DNA from: a virus | Length of the DNA stretch: 64,000 nt | IMG/VR virus record: IMGVR_UViG_3300030329_001103 | Coordinates: 1 to 64,000 of that record | Direction: 5' to 3' (one strand) | Shown here: positions 43,278-52,044 of the stretch, piece after piece | How positions within the stretch are numbered: position 1 is the stretch's first letter | How the letters are laid out: the number at the start of each line of letters is the position of its first letter | The notes under the pieces: model-generated | What the model was told of the DNA's origin: nothing | The model's database searches: none | What the model saw: only the letters and a program-made list of their open reading frames with translations | Made by a program: the position numbers and the translations under genes

Positions 43278-43641
43278 TGGTATAATATTAGGATGTTCAA
43301 CAAATACAGGATGGTTCCCTGCTTCACCAACCCAGATCGGAGTACCGAGTGAAGCGGTTTCTGCGCCGGTCTCTACTTGTAGCCCTATGCTTAGCTGGCT
43401 TGGTGGTATTTGCACTTTGTGTGGTATGGCTTTGCTTGTGCTCACTGGTGGCAAAATGGGTTGGCGACCCTTACTCGGAGGTGTAGTATTTGTAGTAATA
43501 AATTATGCGCTAGCTATGTATGCTAGCTGGATATTTCTTCCTGTAGTTATAGCGACTGGTGGTATTTCACTAGCGTGGGCAGGAAAGATTGTATGGAAGA
43601 TCGTCAACGATGACGACATAAAGATTAAGGAGATCTTATGA
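43246..43641 (+). CDS. Lipoprotein with three membrane helices, 131 aa
   Basis: MKTLLTCLLFSGIILGCS carries a lipobox (ILGC, Cys17), so it should be lipid-modified in the envelope. Three further hydrophobic helices follow (about 48-68, 74-90 and 95-115). AGGAG lies seven bases before the ATG. A membrane lipoprotein inside the replication block could serve superinfection exclusion or lysis control; neither is shown by the sequence. Confidence 0.75.
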   Translation: MKTLLTCLLFSGIILGCSTNTGWFPASPTQIGVPSEAVSAPVSTCSPMLSWLGGICTLCGMALLVLTGGKMGWRPLLGGVVFVVINYALAMYASWIFLPVVIATGGISLAWAGKIVWKIVNDDDIKIKEIL

Positions 43642-43781
43642 TGAACGAAATGTTGAGTTCAGGGTTAGGAACGGTATTTTATTCCGTGTGTGTATTTATG
43701 GCAGGTGCTTTAATTGGTAAACCTATGTGGTGCTGGATGTGTAAGTCAATGCCATGGAGTGAATGCAACAGAGATAAATAA
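43638..43781 (+). CDS. Small membrane protein with Cys motif, 47 aa
   Basis: ATGA overlap with the lipoprotein gene and AAGGAG upstream support this short frame. It has one hydrophobic helix (SGLGTVFYSVCVFMAGALIG) followed by a Trp/Cys-rich end (MWCWMCKSMPWSECNRDK). The two genes probably act together in the membrane. No family is recognised. Confidence 0.6.
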   Translation: MMNEMLSSGLGTVFYSVCVFMAGALIGKPMWCWMCKSMPWSECNRDK

Positions 43782-43789
43782 GGAATAAA

Positions 43790-45502
43790 ATGTCAAAGGT
43801 AATTGAAAGAGAACAATGTCCTGCCTGTGCTAGTCACGGGCGGGACAATTCTCAAGATAACTTAGCCGTCTATGATGACGGACATAAATATTGTTTTGCG
43901 TGTGAATATTATGAAGGTGGTAACATGAAACCAACAACTGAAACAGTCGCTAGTAACGGATTGAAATTTATAAATGGAAGTATAACTTCAATCGGTGAAC
44001 GAAAGATTAACGAAAAGACTGCTCGGATGTATAACTATGCTTCGGTCCAGAAAGATGGAAAGAAAGTAGACATAGCATCATACTATAGAGATGGAGTAAT
44101 CGTTGCTCAGAAATTAAGAGGACCTAACAAGTCATTCCAATGGAGAGGCGAAAATTCTAACATCCCTTTGTATGGTCAACATCTTTGGGCAAATACTAAA
44201 GGTAAGAGGATAGTGATAACTGAAGGCGAGATTGATTGCCTTACTGTATCACAATTACTAGATAACAAATGGCCTGTCGTTAGCTTGCCTAATGGAGCAG
44301 CAGGTGCAGCTAGATCTGTTAAAGATAACTTAGAGTTTCTTAACGGTTACGAAGAAATTATCTTAATGTTTGATCAAGATGATCCAGGTCAAGAAGCTGT
44401 ACAGAAAGTAGCTGAGATTCTACCACCAGGAAAATGTAAGGTGGCAAGTCTTCCGTATAAAGATGCTAACGAATGTCTAATGAACAATGAGGGTAAGGCT
44501 GTTGTCCAAGCCATGTGGCAAGCACAGCAATACTCACCAGATGAAATTCTACATGTGTCTAATGTTATACGAGATTCATCAGAGGAAGAAGTTAAGGTAT
44601 ATCCTTTCCCCTTCGATGGCTTGTCTGAGTTTCTATTAGGTCAACGAAGTGGCGAAGTAACACTGTGGGCTTCAGGTACAGGATCAGGAAAGTCTACAAT
44701 CTTACGAGAGATTATACACCACCACCTTGAAGAAGGCAGGAGTGTCGGTGCAATTATGCTAGAGGAATCGCCTCAAGAAACTGTAGATGATATGATATCT
44801 CTTATCCTTAATAAACCTATCCGTGCTATCCGCGCTAAGAAAATCATGAATGATCTTAGAATTAAATTAGGAAAGCAACCAATCGATATAGATATTATAG
44901 ATGATTACACTGATGAAGAATATGCTGATGCTAAAGGTAGCTTAGAAGCATCTAACTTGTATATCTATGATCACTTAGGTAACAACGGTTTAAGAAATCT
45001 GTGTGCAAGAATTGAATTCATGGCTGTATCGCTTGGCGTAGATGTGATTGTACTAGATCATATTACTGCAGCTGCAACTGGCTTAATGACTAATGATAAT
45101 GATTATGATGGCGGTGCATCAGAACGTTTGTTAATCGATAACATTATGAAAGAACTTCGTTCGCTTGTAAGTAGAACCGGTGTTCGTATTGATGTAGTAT
45201 CTCAGCTTAAGAAAACCAATAAGGCTTATGAAGAAGGCGATAGAATAACTCTACAAGACTTGAGAGGTTCTGGTTCTCTATCTTCTGTGCCTAATGTTGT
45301 TATTGCACTTGAAAGAGATAGACAAAATCCTGATACTCGTATTGCTAATACAACAACAGTTAGAGTACTAAAGAATAGATTGACAGGTAGATCTGGAGTA
45401 GCGTCATGTTTATACTATGATCATACTTGCGGTCGCCTTAAAGAATTAGACTTTGGTATAGATGATGAAGGTAATGTAATAAGTGATTGGGATAGTGTAT
45501 GA
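43790..45502 (+). CDS. Primase-helicase (T7 gp4-like), 570 aa
   Basis: Unwinds DNA at the fork and lays down primers. It has an N-terminal zinc site (CPAC and CFAC), a TOPRIM primase core (ITEGEIDCLTV and LMFDQDDPGQEA) and a RecA/DnaB-type helicase with Walker A GTGSGKST (K301), DVIVLDHI as Walker B and a downstream VVSQLKK motif. The length is almost the same as gp4A (566). AAGGAAT precedes the ATG, and the stop overlaps the polymerase start. Confidence 0.97.
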   Translation: MSKVIEREQCPACASHGRDNSQDNLAVYDDGHKYCFACEYYEGGNMKPTTETVASNGLKFINGSITSIGERKINEKTARMYNYASVQKDGKKVDIASYYRDGVIVAQKLRGPNKSFQWRGENSNIPLYGQHLWANTKGKRIVITEGEIDCLTVSQLLDNKWPVVSLPNGAAGAARSVKDNLEFLNGYEEIILMFDQDDPGQEAVQKVAEILPPGKCKVASLPYKDANECLMNNEGKAVVQAMWQAQQYSPDEILHVSNVIRDSSEEEVKVYPFPFDGLSEFLLGQRSGEVTLWASGTGSGKSTILREIIHHHLEEGRSVGAIMLEESPQETVDDMISLILNKPIRAIRAKKIMNDLRIKLGKQPIDIDIIDDYTDEEYADAKGSLEASNLYIYDHLGNNGLRNLCARIEFMAVSLGVDVIVLDHITAAATGLMTNDNDYDGGASERLLIDNIMKELRSLVSRTGVRIDVVSQLKKTNKAYEEGDRITLQDLRGSGSLSSVPNVVIALERDRQNPDTRIANTTTVRVLKNRLTGRSGVASCLYYDHTCGRLKELDFGIDDEGNVISDWDSV

Positions 45503-47205
45503 GAAAACTAGCATTTGATATTGAGGCTAATGGTTTAAATGAATTAACTGTTAACTCAAAAGGTAATCCGATACCAGAAGCAACTAAAGTTTGGTGCTTG
45601 TGTGTAAGGGATGTAGATACAGGAGAGTCTTGGAGTTTTACTCCTGACTCTATCAGTGATGGGGTAGAACTACTCCGTGAAGCTGATATATTAATAGGAC
45701 ATAATATAATCTTTTATGATATACCTTTACTAGAAAGAATCTATGGTCCTATCGATGCACGAGCTTACGATAGTCTTGTTGTTTCTAGGTTAATGTATCC
45801 CGATAGAAAGAATCATCCGTTCAAAGGTAACTCTCTTGAGTGTTGGGGTAAACACTTAGGATGTGCTAAGACTGATTACACGGGAGGTTGGGATGCTTAT
45901 AGTCAAGAGATGTTAGACTATTGCAAGCAAGATGTTATTCTATCTTGTGAAATATTCAAAGCTCAACAAGACTTTGTATCTAAGAATAGATTCCCAGTTA
46001 AGATCGAGCATGATGTTGCTAATATAATTAGTAAACAAATACAAAATGGTATTAACTTTGATAGTCTTGCTGCTGATGAATTAGAAATGGATCTATTAAT
46101 GGAAAAGGTTTTGATTGAAGACAACATGCAAACAATCTTTCCGCCTATAGTTGAAGAGAGGTATTCGGATAAGACTGGTAAAAGATTAAAGGATAAGGTA
46201 ACTCACTTTAATCCCGGCTCAAGAAAACAAATAGCTGAAAGGCTACATGATAAGTACGGTTGGATTCCTCCTAAGACAGATAAAGGTAATCCAAAAGTAG
46301 ATGCTGCAGTCTTAAAGGAACTACATTTCGAAGAAGCAAAGACTCTAGTAAAATACTTTGATGTTGTTAAGCTTCTAGGTATGGTATCTGATTGGATTCT
46401 ACGAGCATCTAACTCTAGGGATAATAGGATACACGGTAATGTTAATACACATGGGACTGTAACAGGAAGGATGACGGCTTCTCAACCTAACTTACAACAA
46501 GTAAGCGGGGACAAAAGAGCTAGGTCTTTGTTCATACCTAAAGATGGATGGGTTCAAGTTGGTATTGACGCTAGTGGATTAGAAGCTAGGTTGTTAGCAA
46601 ACCGCATGTTTAAATGGGACGGCGGTGAGTATGGTGATGTAGTTATTAATGGTGATATTCATACTACAAATCAACAAGCGGCTGGCTTACAGTCTAGAGA
46701 TCAAGCTAAGACATTCTTCTATGCGCTTATCTACGGTGCGGGTGATGCTAAGATTGGAAAGATAATAGATAGATCTGCCCATCACGGCAAACAAATTAAA
46801 GAAAGATTCTTTGATAACATGCCTGCACTAAAGAAGTTAATAGAGAAGTGTCAGTTTCAAGTAGCAAAGAAGGGGACTATAACCTTACTTGACGGTAGAG
46901 AAGTTCCTTGTAGGTCTAAACACTCTAGTCTTAACGTACAATTACAAGGCGATGGTGCAATTATAATGAAGCTAGCACAAATAAAATTAAATAATGCTAT
47001 TGAAAATAATCCCAAACTAAAAGATAACGTAAGATTCATGGCTACTGTACACGACGAATGGCAACTTGAGTGCGAACCAAGTATTGCACAAGAGGTTGGT
47101 CAGCTAGGTGTTCGTTGTATAGAAGAGGCAGGTGAGGAATTAGGTTGTGATGTTAGTATGGATGGAGACTTTAGAGTTGGAAGGAACTGGGCTGAATGTC
47201 ATTAG
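45499..47205 (+). CDS. A-family DNA polymerase with 3'-5' exonuclease, 568 aa
   Basis: Replicative polymerase. The proofreading domain shows FDIEANG (D7, E9), GHNIIFYDIPLL and YCKQDV. The polymerase domain has motif A VGIDASGLEARLL, the O-helix RDQAKTFFYALIYGAG (R400, K404, Y408, Y412) and motif C VHDEW. Y408 aligns with E. coli Pol I F762 and T7 Y526. It is shorter than T7 gp5 (704). ATGA overlap with the helicase gene. Confidence 0.97.
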   Translation: MRKLAFDIEANGLNELTVNSKGNPIPEATKVWCLCVRDVDTGESWSFTPDSISDGVELLREADILIGHNIIFYDIPLLERIYGPIDARAYDSLVVSRLMYPDRKNHPFKGNSLECWGKHLGCAKTDYTGGWDAYSQEMLDYCKQDVILSCEIFKAQQDFVSKNRFPVKIEHDVANIISKQIQNGINFDSLAADELEMDLLMEKVLIEDNMQTIFPPIVEERYSDKTGKRLKDKVTHFNPGSRKQIAERLHDKYGWIPPKTDKGNPKVDAAVLKELHFEEAKTLVKYFDVVKLLGMVSDWILRASNSRDNRIHGNVNTHGTVTGRMTASQPNLQQVSGDKRARSLFIPKDGWVQVGIDASGLEARLLANRMFKWDGGEYGDVVINGDIHTTNQQAAGLQSRDQAKTFFYALIYGAGDAKIGKIIDRSAHHGKQIKERFFDNMPALKKLIEKCQFQVAKKGTITLLDGREVPCRSKHSSLNVQLQGDGAIIMKLAQIKLNNAIENNPKLKDNVRFMATVHDEWQLECEPSIAQEVGQLGVRCIEEAGEELGCDVSMDGDFRVGRNWAECH

Positions 47206-47738
47206 CACTTACACCGGCTAAGGTAGGCGTAGCTTTTTATACTAGACCTGATTGGGTAACTGGAGCTAGGAAGTTACAATCGTCGTTAGTTAAAATATTT
47301 TGTCGTACTGACTTGCATCACTGCGGTCTATTAATAACTAGAGGAGATTCTTCTGTAGTTTTAGCTGCTGATAAATACCATAGAACTAGATTTATAGATC
47401 AAGAATGTTACCACGAAAAAGTTATGAAACCTTGCCGAGTGGTAGAATTAGGAGAAGCTAATGTTTCTCTAGAACAAATGATGGCATTTCTTAGAGAACC
47501 ATACATGGGAGATGCTAGAAGCTTAATCTTCTGGTACTTTATCGGAAGGTTTTGGTTTCCCAGAATGTTACCGCCATCGTGTGCTTTGATAACCTGTCAA
47601 TTACTTAGGTTATCTGGCTTTAATGTACCTAATATTATAGCACCAGTAAAATTATATAAGGAGTTAACTAATGCAACTAATAGTTATAGCGGGACAAGCA
47701 AGAGTTGGGAAGACTACGTTAGCGAAAATTATAGCTGA
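47196..47738 (+). CDS. Possible permuted papain-like (NlpC/P60-type) hydrolase, 180 aa
   Basis: KVGVAFYTRP, then DLHHCGLLITRGDSSVVLAAD with the His before the Cys, and later PPSCALITCQLLRLSGF fit the circularly permuted papain-like fold of the YiiX/LRAT type, where His precedes the catalytic Cys. Such enzymes cut amide or ester bonds in peptidoglycan or lipids. A lysis or envelope role is possible, as T7 places its amidase in the replication block, but the assignment rests on pattern only. It overlaps the genes on both sides. Confidence 0.55.
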   Translation: MSLALTPAKVGVAFYTRPDWVTGARKLQSSLVKIFCRTDLHHCGLLITRGDSSVVLAADKYHRTRFIDQECYHEKVMKPCRVVELGEANVSLEQMMAFLREPYMGDARSLIFWYFIGRFWFPRMLPPSCALITCQLLRLSGFNVPNIIAPVKLYKELTNATNSYSGTSKSWEDYVSENYS

Positions 47739-48336
47739 AGAGTCTTTTAACATGGGTATGATACCTGAACTTCTTTCTTTTGCTGGTCCTTTGAAAAGGA
47801 TGGCTGAAGAAAAGGGGTATACAAAAGAGAAAGATAAGCATAAGTATAGAGAATTCTGTCAACAGTACGGCGAAATGAAACGAGAGATTGATCCTGATTA
47901 CTGGGTTAATCTGTTTGACGAAGAAGTAAATAAGATTTGTATTAAGGAAGCGGAAGATATAAGAGAAGAGAAAAAGTTTTGGGAAAGATGTATTATAGTT
48001 GATGACTGTAGATATCTAAACGAGATTGGTCTAGCCGCTAACTACAATGCTACAATTCTTTTCCTATCCTTTGGTGATAGAGACAAAGAAGATCCAAATG
48101 GATTGTGGAGAAATCACAACTCCGAATCTCTTGCCAATCAGGTAGAGGAAAATAAAGAATATAGAGAAATGTTTACTCATTATATTATTAATAACAAAAC
48201 TACAGAAGATTTACAGCGTTTAGTTAAGACAATGTTACCTCTGTGGTGTGGTGTGGATATAGACACTGATGACTGCGATGATACGTGGTGGGAAGATGTC
48301 TTGTTTATGGATGGTATAGACGATGACGAAGCCTAA
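47671..48336 (+). CDS. Deoxynucleoside monophosphate kinase-like protein, 221 aa
   Basis: GQARVGKTTLA (residues 8-18) is a Walker A loop, followed by LLSFAGPLKRMAEEKGY and RCIIVDDCRYLNE, typical of phage dNMP kinases (T4 gp1-like). It would phosphorylate dNMPs released from host DNA and supply polymerase. The C-terminus is very acidic (DIDTDDCDDTWWEDV). It overlaps the previous gene by 68 bases, longer than usual, yet both frames look real. Confidence 0.85.
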   Translation: MQLIVIAGQARVGKTTLAKIIAEESFNMGMIPELLSFAGPLKRMAEEKGYTKEKDKHKYREFCQQYGEMKREIDPDYWVNLFDEEVNKICIKEAEDIREEKKFWERCIIVDDCRYLNEIGLAANYNATILFLSFGDRDKEDPNGLWRNHNSESLANQVEENKEYREMFTHYIINNKTTEDLQRLVKTMLPLWCGVDIDTDDCDDTWWEDVLFMDGIDDDEA

Positions 48337-49066
48337 AACTGCGTGTCTCGATGGAGATATACTTGTATACAAAGCAGCATTCCTAGCGGAGATAGAGGGA
48401 GTGGATGTTTTAGGAGATAAAATAGAGCATGATGTTAAGAAGTGGAGACCAAAAGGTACTAAAGATTTTGTGGTCGCTCTATCCTGTGGCAAGTCAGATA
48501 ATTTCCGCAAGAAAATCTGGCCCCTATACAAAAGCAATAGAGATAATATGCATAGACCTGAGTATCTATCTGATGCTTATGAGTATATGGAGAATAATTT
48601 CGAGGTGGTTCGAGGAAGTAATGTGGAAGCAGACGATATACTGGGACTATATGCATCCTCACACACGGGTATAGCCGTGACAATTGACAAGGATTTACGG
48701 GGAGTAGATGGTTGGCACTATAATCCAGACAAAGAAAAGAAACCTGTATGTATTACAGAAGAGGAAGCGGAAGATTTCTTTTTCAAGCAATGGATGACAG
48801 GAGATTCTACTGATGGAATCCCTGGATTGTGGAGAGTTGGACCGAAAAAAGCAGAAAAGTTCCTAGATGAATGGGAAAGAGAAGAGTGGATCGACAATAT
48901 TCTAGAAATGTACGAGACTGATAAGTATATTCCTAGAGAATTGGCAGGCGTAGCCCCAGAATCCATAGGATTAGTTATGGCACGGTGTGTAAAGATATTA
49001 GACACAAGGACTTATGACTATGATGAAGATAAAATAACAATGTGGTGCCCTAAAGTTGGGTCATAA
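48323..49066 (+). CDS. 5'-3' exonuclease / flap nuclease (T7 gp6-like), 247 aa
   Basis: Removes RNA primers and degrades host DNA. PIN/FEN motifs are present: LDGDILVY near the start, VEADDILGLYA, VTIDKDLRGVDG and the helix-3-turn-helix GDSTDGIPGLWRVGPKKAEKFL. The conserved Asp residues in these blocks bind two metals. Slightly shorter than gp6 (300 aa). The last codons overlap the promoter-like repeat at 49046. Confidence 0.93.
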   Translation: MTKPKTACLDGDILVYKAAFLAEIEGVDVLGDKIEHDVKKWRPKGTKDFVVALSCGKSDNFRKKIWPLYKSNRDNMHRPEYLSDAYEYMENNFEVVRGSNVEADDILGLYASSHTGIAVTIDKDLRGVDGWHYNPDKEKKPVCITEEEAEDFFFKQWMTGDSTDGIPGLWRVGPKKAEKFLDEWEREEWIDNILEMYETDKYIPRELAGVAPESIGLVMARCVKILDTRTYDYDEDKITMWCPKVGS

Positions 49067-49075
49067 AGATAAGAA
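49046..49075 (+). promoter_or_regulatory. Candidate phage RNA polymerase promoter, copy 2
   Basis: Matches the repeat at 30896-30925 at 27 of 30 positions, starting TGCCCTAAAGTTGGGTC. It overlaps the end of the exonuclease gene and lies 11 bases before the reductase start, with an A-rich stretch upstream. The similarity runs across the stop codon, so it is not explained by protein coding. Confidence 0.45.
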
Positions 49076-49085
49076 GGAGATATAC

Positions 49086-50972
49086 ATGGATGATTTTCAA
49101 CAATTCATCGTTACAAGTCGATACTGTCGGTGGCTAGAAGACGAGCAACGCCGTGAGACTTGGGATGAATGTGTAAATAGATATATAAATTATATGCAGG
49201 ATCGCTTTGAGGTAGCAATACCTGAGGTTAGAGACGCTGTATTAAACAGAGAGGTCTTTCCCTCTATGCGAGCTTTGATGACAGCTGGTCCTGCAGCAGA
49301 AGTCGATGACACCTGTCTTTATAACTGTTCTTATATAGCTATTGAAAATATTAGATCCTTTAGTGATATTATGTATATCCTTTGTTGTGGCACTGGTGTG
49401 GGATTTTCCTGTGAAAGTTATCACACTGATATGCTACCCGTAATCCCAGAGAATATTGTTAGGGATGAAAAGGATATTATTAAAGTCCCTGACTCAAGGA
49501 CAGGCTGGGCAGATTCGTTTAGATTATTATTAACTAAACTATACAACGGCATTCACCCTACGTGGGATACGTCGTTAGTTAGGCCTGCTGGAGAAAGGCT
49601 AAAGACATTTGGAGGCAGAGCTAGTGGTGCTGAGCCTCTCGAGAGATTGTTTAGATATGTGGTAAACGTATTTAATAAGGCGGCTGGTAGAAAACTAAAA
49701 CCTATAGAGGTGCATGATATCGTGTGTCTTACAGGTGAAATAGTTATTGCCGGTGCTGTAAGAAGAAGTGCTTTAATCTCTTTATCTGATCTGCATGATA
49801 ATGAAATGGCTATGGCTAAGTCAGGCGCATGGTGGGAAACAAGTGGACATAGGAGTTTAGCTAATAACTCAGCTGTTTATGATAAGAAGCCTACCATGAG
49901 CGAGTTCTTGCATGAATGGTTAACAATGTATAACTCTAAATCTGGAGAGCGAGGGATTTGTAATAGAGAATCTCTTAATATGCTAGCCGAAAGAACCAAT
50001 AGAAACTTTGAGGATTACAAACTAGGGACTAATCCCTGCAGTGAAATTATATTAAGACCTAAACAATTCTGTAACTTAACAGAAATAGTAATAACCCCTG
50101 GCGATGACCTAGTTTCTCTAAAGAAGAAGGTTGAATGTGCGACCATCATGGGAACAATTCAATCAGCCTGTACCTCATTCCCTTACTTAGACAGTGACTG
50201 GAAAAGTAATTGCGAAGAGGAGAGGCTACTAGGACTATCGTTTACTGGTATTTACGACAGCTTGTTAATGTCTAAACCAAGTATTATGTTAGAAGAAATG
50301 CTTGGAATTCTTAAGGAATACGCAGTTAAAGTAAATAAGGAATGGGCAGAGATTTTAAATATTAATCCAAGTAAAGCAATAACATGCTGCAAGCCTAGCG
50401 GTACAACATCTTGTGTTGCAGGTACATCATCAGGCTTACACCCTCGATATAGTCCTTATTATATTAGAAGAGTTAGAGTGGATACTAAAGATCCTATCTG
50501 TCAGTTTATGATAGATAATAATATCCCGCACGAAAAATGTGTATCAAGACCTGAGTCTACTGCTGTCTTTAGCTTTCCAATGAAAGCACCAGATGGATGT
50601 ACTACTCAACAAAGTCTTGATCCTATCGAACATTTAAATCTTTGGTTAACTTATCAAAAGGTTTGGTGCGATCATAAACCTAGTGTAACTATTTCCTATA
50701 CAGATGACTCTATTCAAAAGATAGGACAATGGGTTTGGGATAACTGGGACTGGGTATCTGGTATATCTTTCTTACCTATTGACGATAATGTATACGAACA
50801 AGCACCGTTTGAATCTATTACAGAGGAAGATTACTGGTGTTTGGTAGATAATATGCCACACGCTATTGATTGGACTAAACTAGAATTATATGAAAACGAT
50901 AACCGTGTGGAAGTAACGCAGACATTAGCATGTACCGGTGGTGCATGTGAAGTCGTAGATTTAGTGGAGTAA
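49086..50972 (+). CDS. nrdJ: Class II (B12-dependent) ribonucleoside-triphosphate reductase, 628 aa
   Basis: Makes deoxynucleotides using adenosylcobalamin. Residues match Lactobacillus RTPR: NPCSE gives N316, C318 (radical Cys) and E320; C329 lies 11 residues on, as Cys419 does from Cys408; C77 in DTCLYNC corresponds to the first redox Cys; and C616/C621 at the end (CTGGAC) match the C-terminal shuttle pair. No R2 subunit gene is seen, consistent with class II. ATG 49086 is preceded by AAGGAGATATAC; an ATG 30 bases earlier has no site. Confidence 0.93.
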   Translation: MDDFQQFIVTSRYCRWLEDEQRRETWDECVNRYINYMQDRFEVAIPEVRDAVLNREVFPSMRALMTAGPAAEVDDTCLYNCSYIAIENIRSFSDIMYILCCGTGVGFSCESYHTDMLPVIPENIVRDEKDIIKVPDSRTGWADSFRLLLTKLYNGIHPTWDTSLVRPAGERLKTFGGRASGAEPLERLFRYVVNVFNKAAGRKLKPIEVHDIVCLTGEIVIAGAVRRSALISLSDLHDNEMAMAKSGAWWETSGHRSLANNSAVYDKKPTMSEFLHEWLTMYNSKSGERGICNRESLNMLAERTNRNFEDYKLGTNPCSEIILRPKQFCNLTEIVITPGDDLVSLKKKVECATIMGTIQSACTSFPYLDSDWKSNCEEERLLGLSFTGIYDSLLMSKPSIMLEEMLGILKEYAVKVNKEWAEILNINPSKAITCCKPSGTTSCVAGTSSGLHPRYSPYYIRRVRVDTKDPICQFMIDNNIPHEKCVSRPESTAVFSFPMKAPDGCTTQQSLDPIEHLNLWLTYQKVWCDHKPSVTISYTDDSIQKIGQWVWDNWDWVSGISFLPIDDNVYEQAPFESITEEDYWCLVDNMPHAIDWTKLELYENDNRVEVTQTLACTGGACEVVDLVE

Positions 50973-50974
50973 CT

Positions 50975-51175
50975 ATGCAACATAGAAAAGATACAGTTTA
51001 TAGAAAGATGCGAATGAACGCAACAATCTTACCAGCTGAATTAGTAATGATCGTAAAAGATTTAGATCAAAGACTTTTGGAATTAGAAGGAAAAGATTCT
51101 GATGGAGTTGAAAAACCTAGCCCTAGTAGACAGAAGTCTAGTAGAGTTCCTAAAGAAAAAGTATCCTCCGATTGA
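50975..51175 (+). CDS. Small basic protein, 66 aa
   Basis: Begins two bases after the reductase stop. The first part is basic and helical (MQHRKDTVYRKMRM, AELVMIVKDLDQRLLELEGK) and the end is disordered and Lys/Ser-rich (PSPSRQKSSRVPKEK). No strong SD is seen, so coupling is likely. Function unknown; it sits at the border between replication and virion genes. Confidence 0.55.
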   Translation: MQHRKDTVYRKMRMNATILPAELVMIVKDLDQRLLELEGKDSDGVEKPSPSRQKSSRVPKEKVSSD

Positions 51176-51299
51176 ATGGGATCCTTCCGACAACGATAAT
51201 TTTATTTCCGATGCTATCTATAGAGCAGGTCAAAGAGACATTATCTCTAAAATAGAACACATCATATCTCTTCAAAAGAAAGGAAAAGTAAATGGCTGA
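51102..51299 (+). CDS. Small protein, 65 aa
   Basis: Overlaps the previous gene by 74 bases in another frame. A leucine-rich start (MELKNLALVDRSLVEFLKKKYP) is followed by an acidic middle and a basic helix (DIISKIEHIISLQKKGK). GGAAAAG lies upstream of the ATG. The following gene starts 8 bases before its end. No family is recognised. Confidence 0.55.
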   Translation: MELKNLALVDRSLVEFLKKKYPPIEWDPSDNDNFISDAIYRAGQRDIISKIEHIISLQKKGKVNG

Positions 51300-52044
51300 A
51301 GTACCTGAAGGACCAAAGGAATGGCATTTAAAAGATAGACTAAATCCTTTTGAAGAAGGTATTTCTAATAAAGAAAGACACAAGAGGCTTAATCAATTCG
51401 GGGTGTGGGAAATCATGAGCCATAAGGCTGCTTACATACCATTAAAACATGGCGGTAAATACTACGTTGCTAACCGAGCTGGTAAGATGTGGGAAATGGA
51501 GCCATACATGGTTAAGGGGAGAAATATCTATGAAGAAGAACGAATCGGAGGATATCGGGCAGACCTGACTGGAACAGGAAGATACTATGGCTGGGGAGGA
51601 AAAAATTGGATTTGGAATTTTGATGAAGCCGTTGACTACGCTCCAGGTATGAAGGGTGGTGGTTATGTGCCGATAGATAGGGCAGGGATGGGACCAAAAC
51701 CTAGACCTAATTATAAATACGAACGTGGAAGAAAACAAAGACTTATAGATGCATATGGTAAATATCAAAAGGTAGAGGAAGCAAGGCGGAAAGAAGAACG
51801 TAAGCAACAGCTTGAAGAACAACGGCGTTTGTTAAGTTTAGAAGAGGGAAGGGTTCGGGCAAAAGGATTGCTTGCTTCCCGAAGAGAGCAACAGGCTTTG
51901 TTAGCCTTAACTAGAAGTGAGATGGATACACCTAATGTTACTGCAGATCCTCAACCTAGACAAGTTGCTAAAAAAATCTCTTCACGAAGAAGAAAACAAA
52001 GTAAAACTCTATATCAGAGTTCATCATTAAGGAGACCAATCTAA
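51292..52044 (+). CDS. Virion-associated or assembly protein, 250 aa
   Basis: The first 150 residues form an aromatic and Gly-rich domain (GKYYVANRAGKMWEMEPYMVKGRN, GTGRYYGWGGKNWIWNF), and the rest is a long basic coiled coil (KVEEARRKEERKQQLEEQRRLLSLEEGRVRAKGLL) with a Lys/Arg-rich tail. GAAAGGA precedes the ATG. It stands directly before the portal cluster, so a minor head or assembly protein is likely. No family is recognised. Confidence 0.7.
   Translation: MAEVPEGPKEWHLKDRLNPFEEGISNKERHKRLNQFGVWEIMSHKAAYIPLKHGGKYYVANRAGKMWEMEPYMVKGRNIYEEERIGGYRADLTGTGRYYGWGGKNWIWNFDEAVDYAPGMKGGGYVPIDRAGMGPKPRPNYKYERGRKQRLIDAYGKYQKVEEARRKEERKQQLEEQRRLLSLEEGRVRAKGLLASRREQQALLALTRSEMDTPNVTADPQPRQVAKKISSRRRKQSKTLYQSSSLRRPI

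Noticed and set aside
49056-49085. Upstream ATG start for the ribonucleotide reductase
   Set aside because: It lies within the end of the exonuclease gene without a ribosome site, while ATG 49086 has an optimal AAGGAGATATAC.
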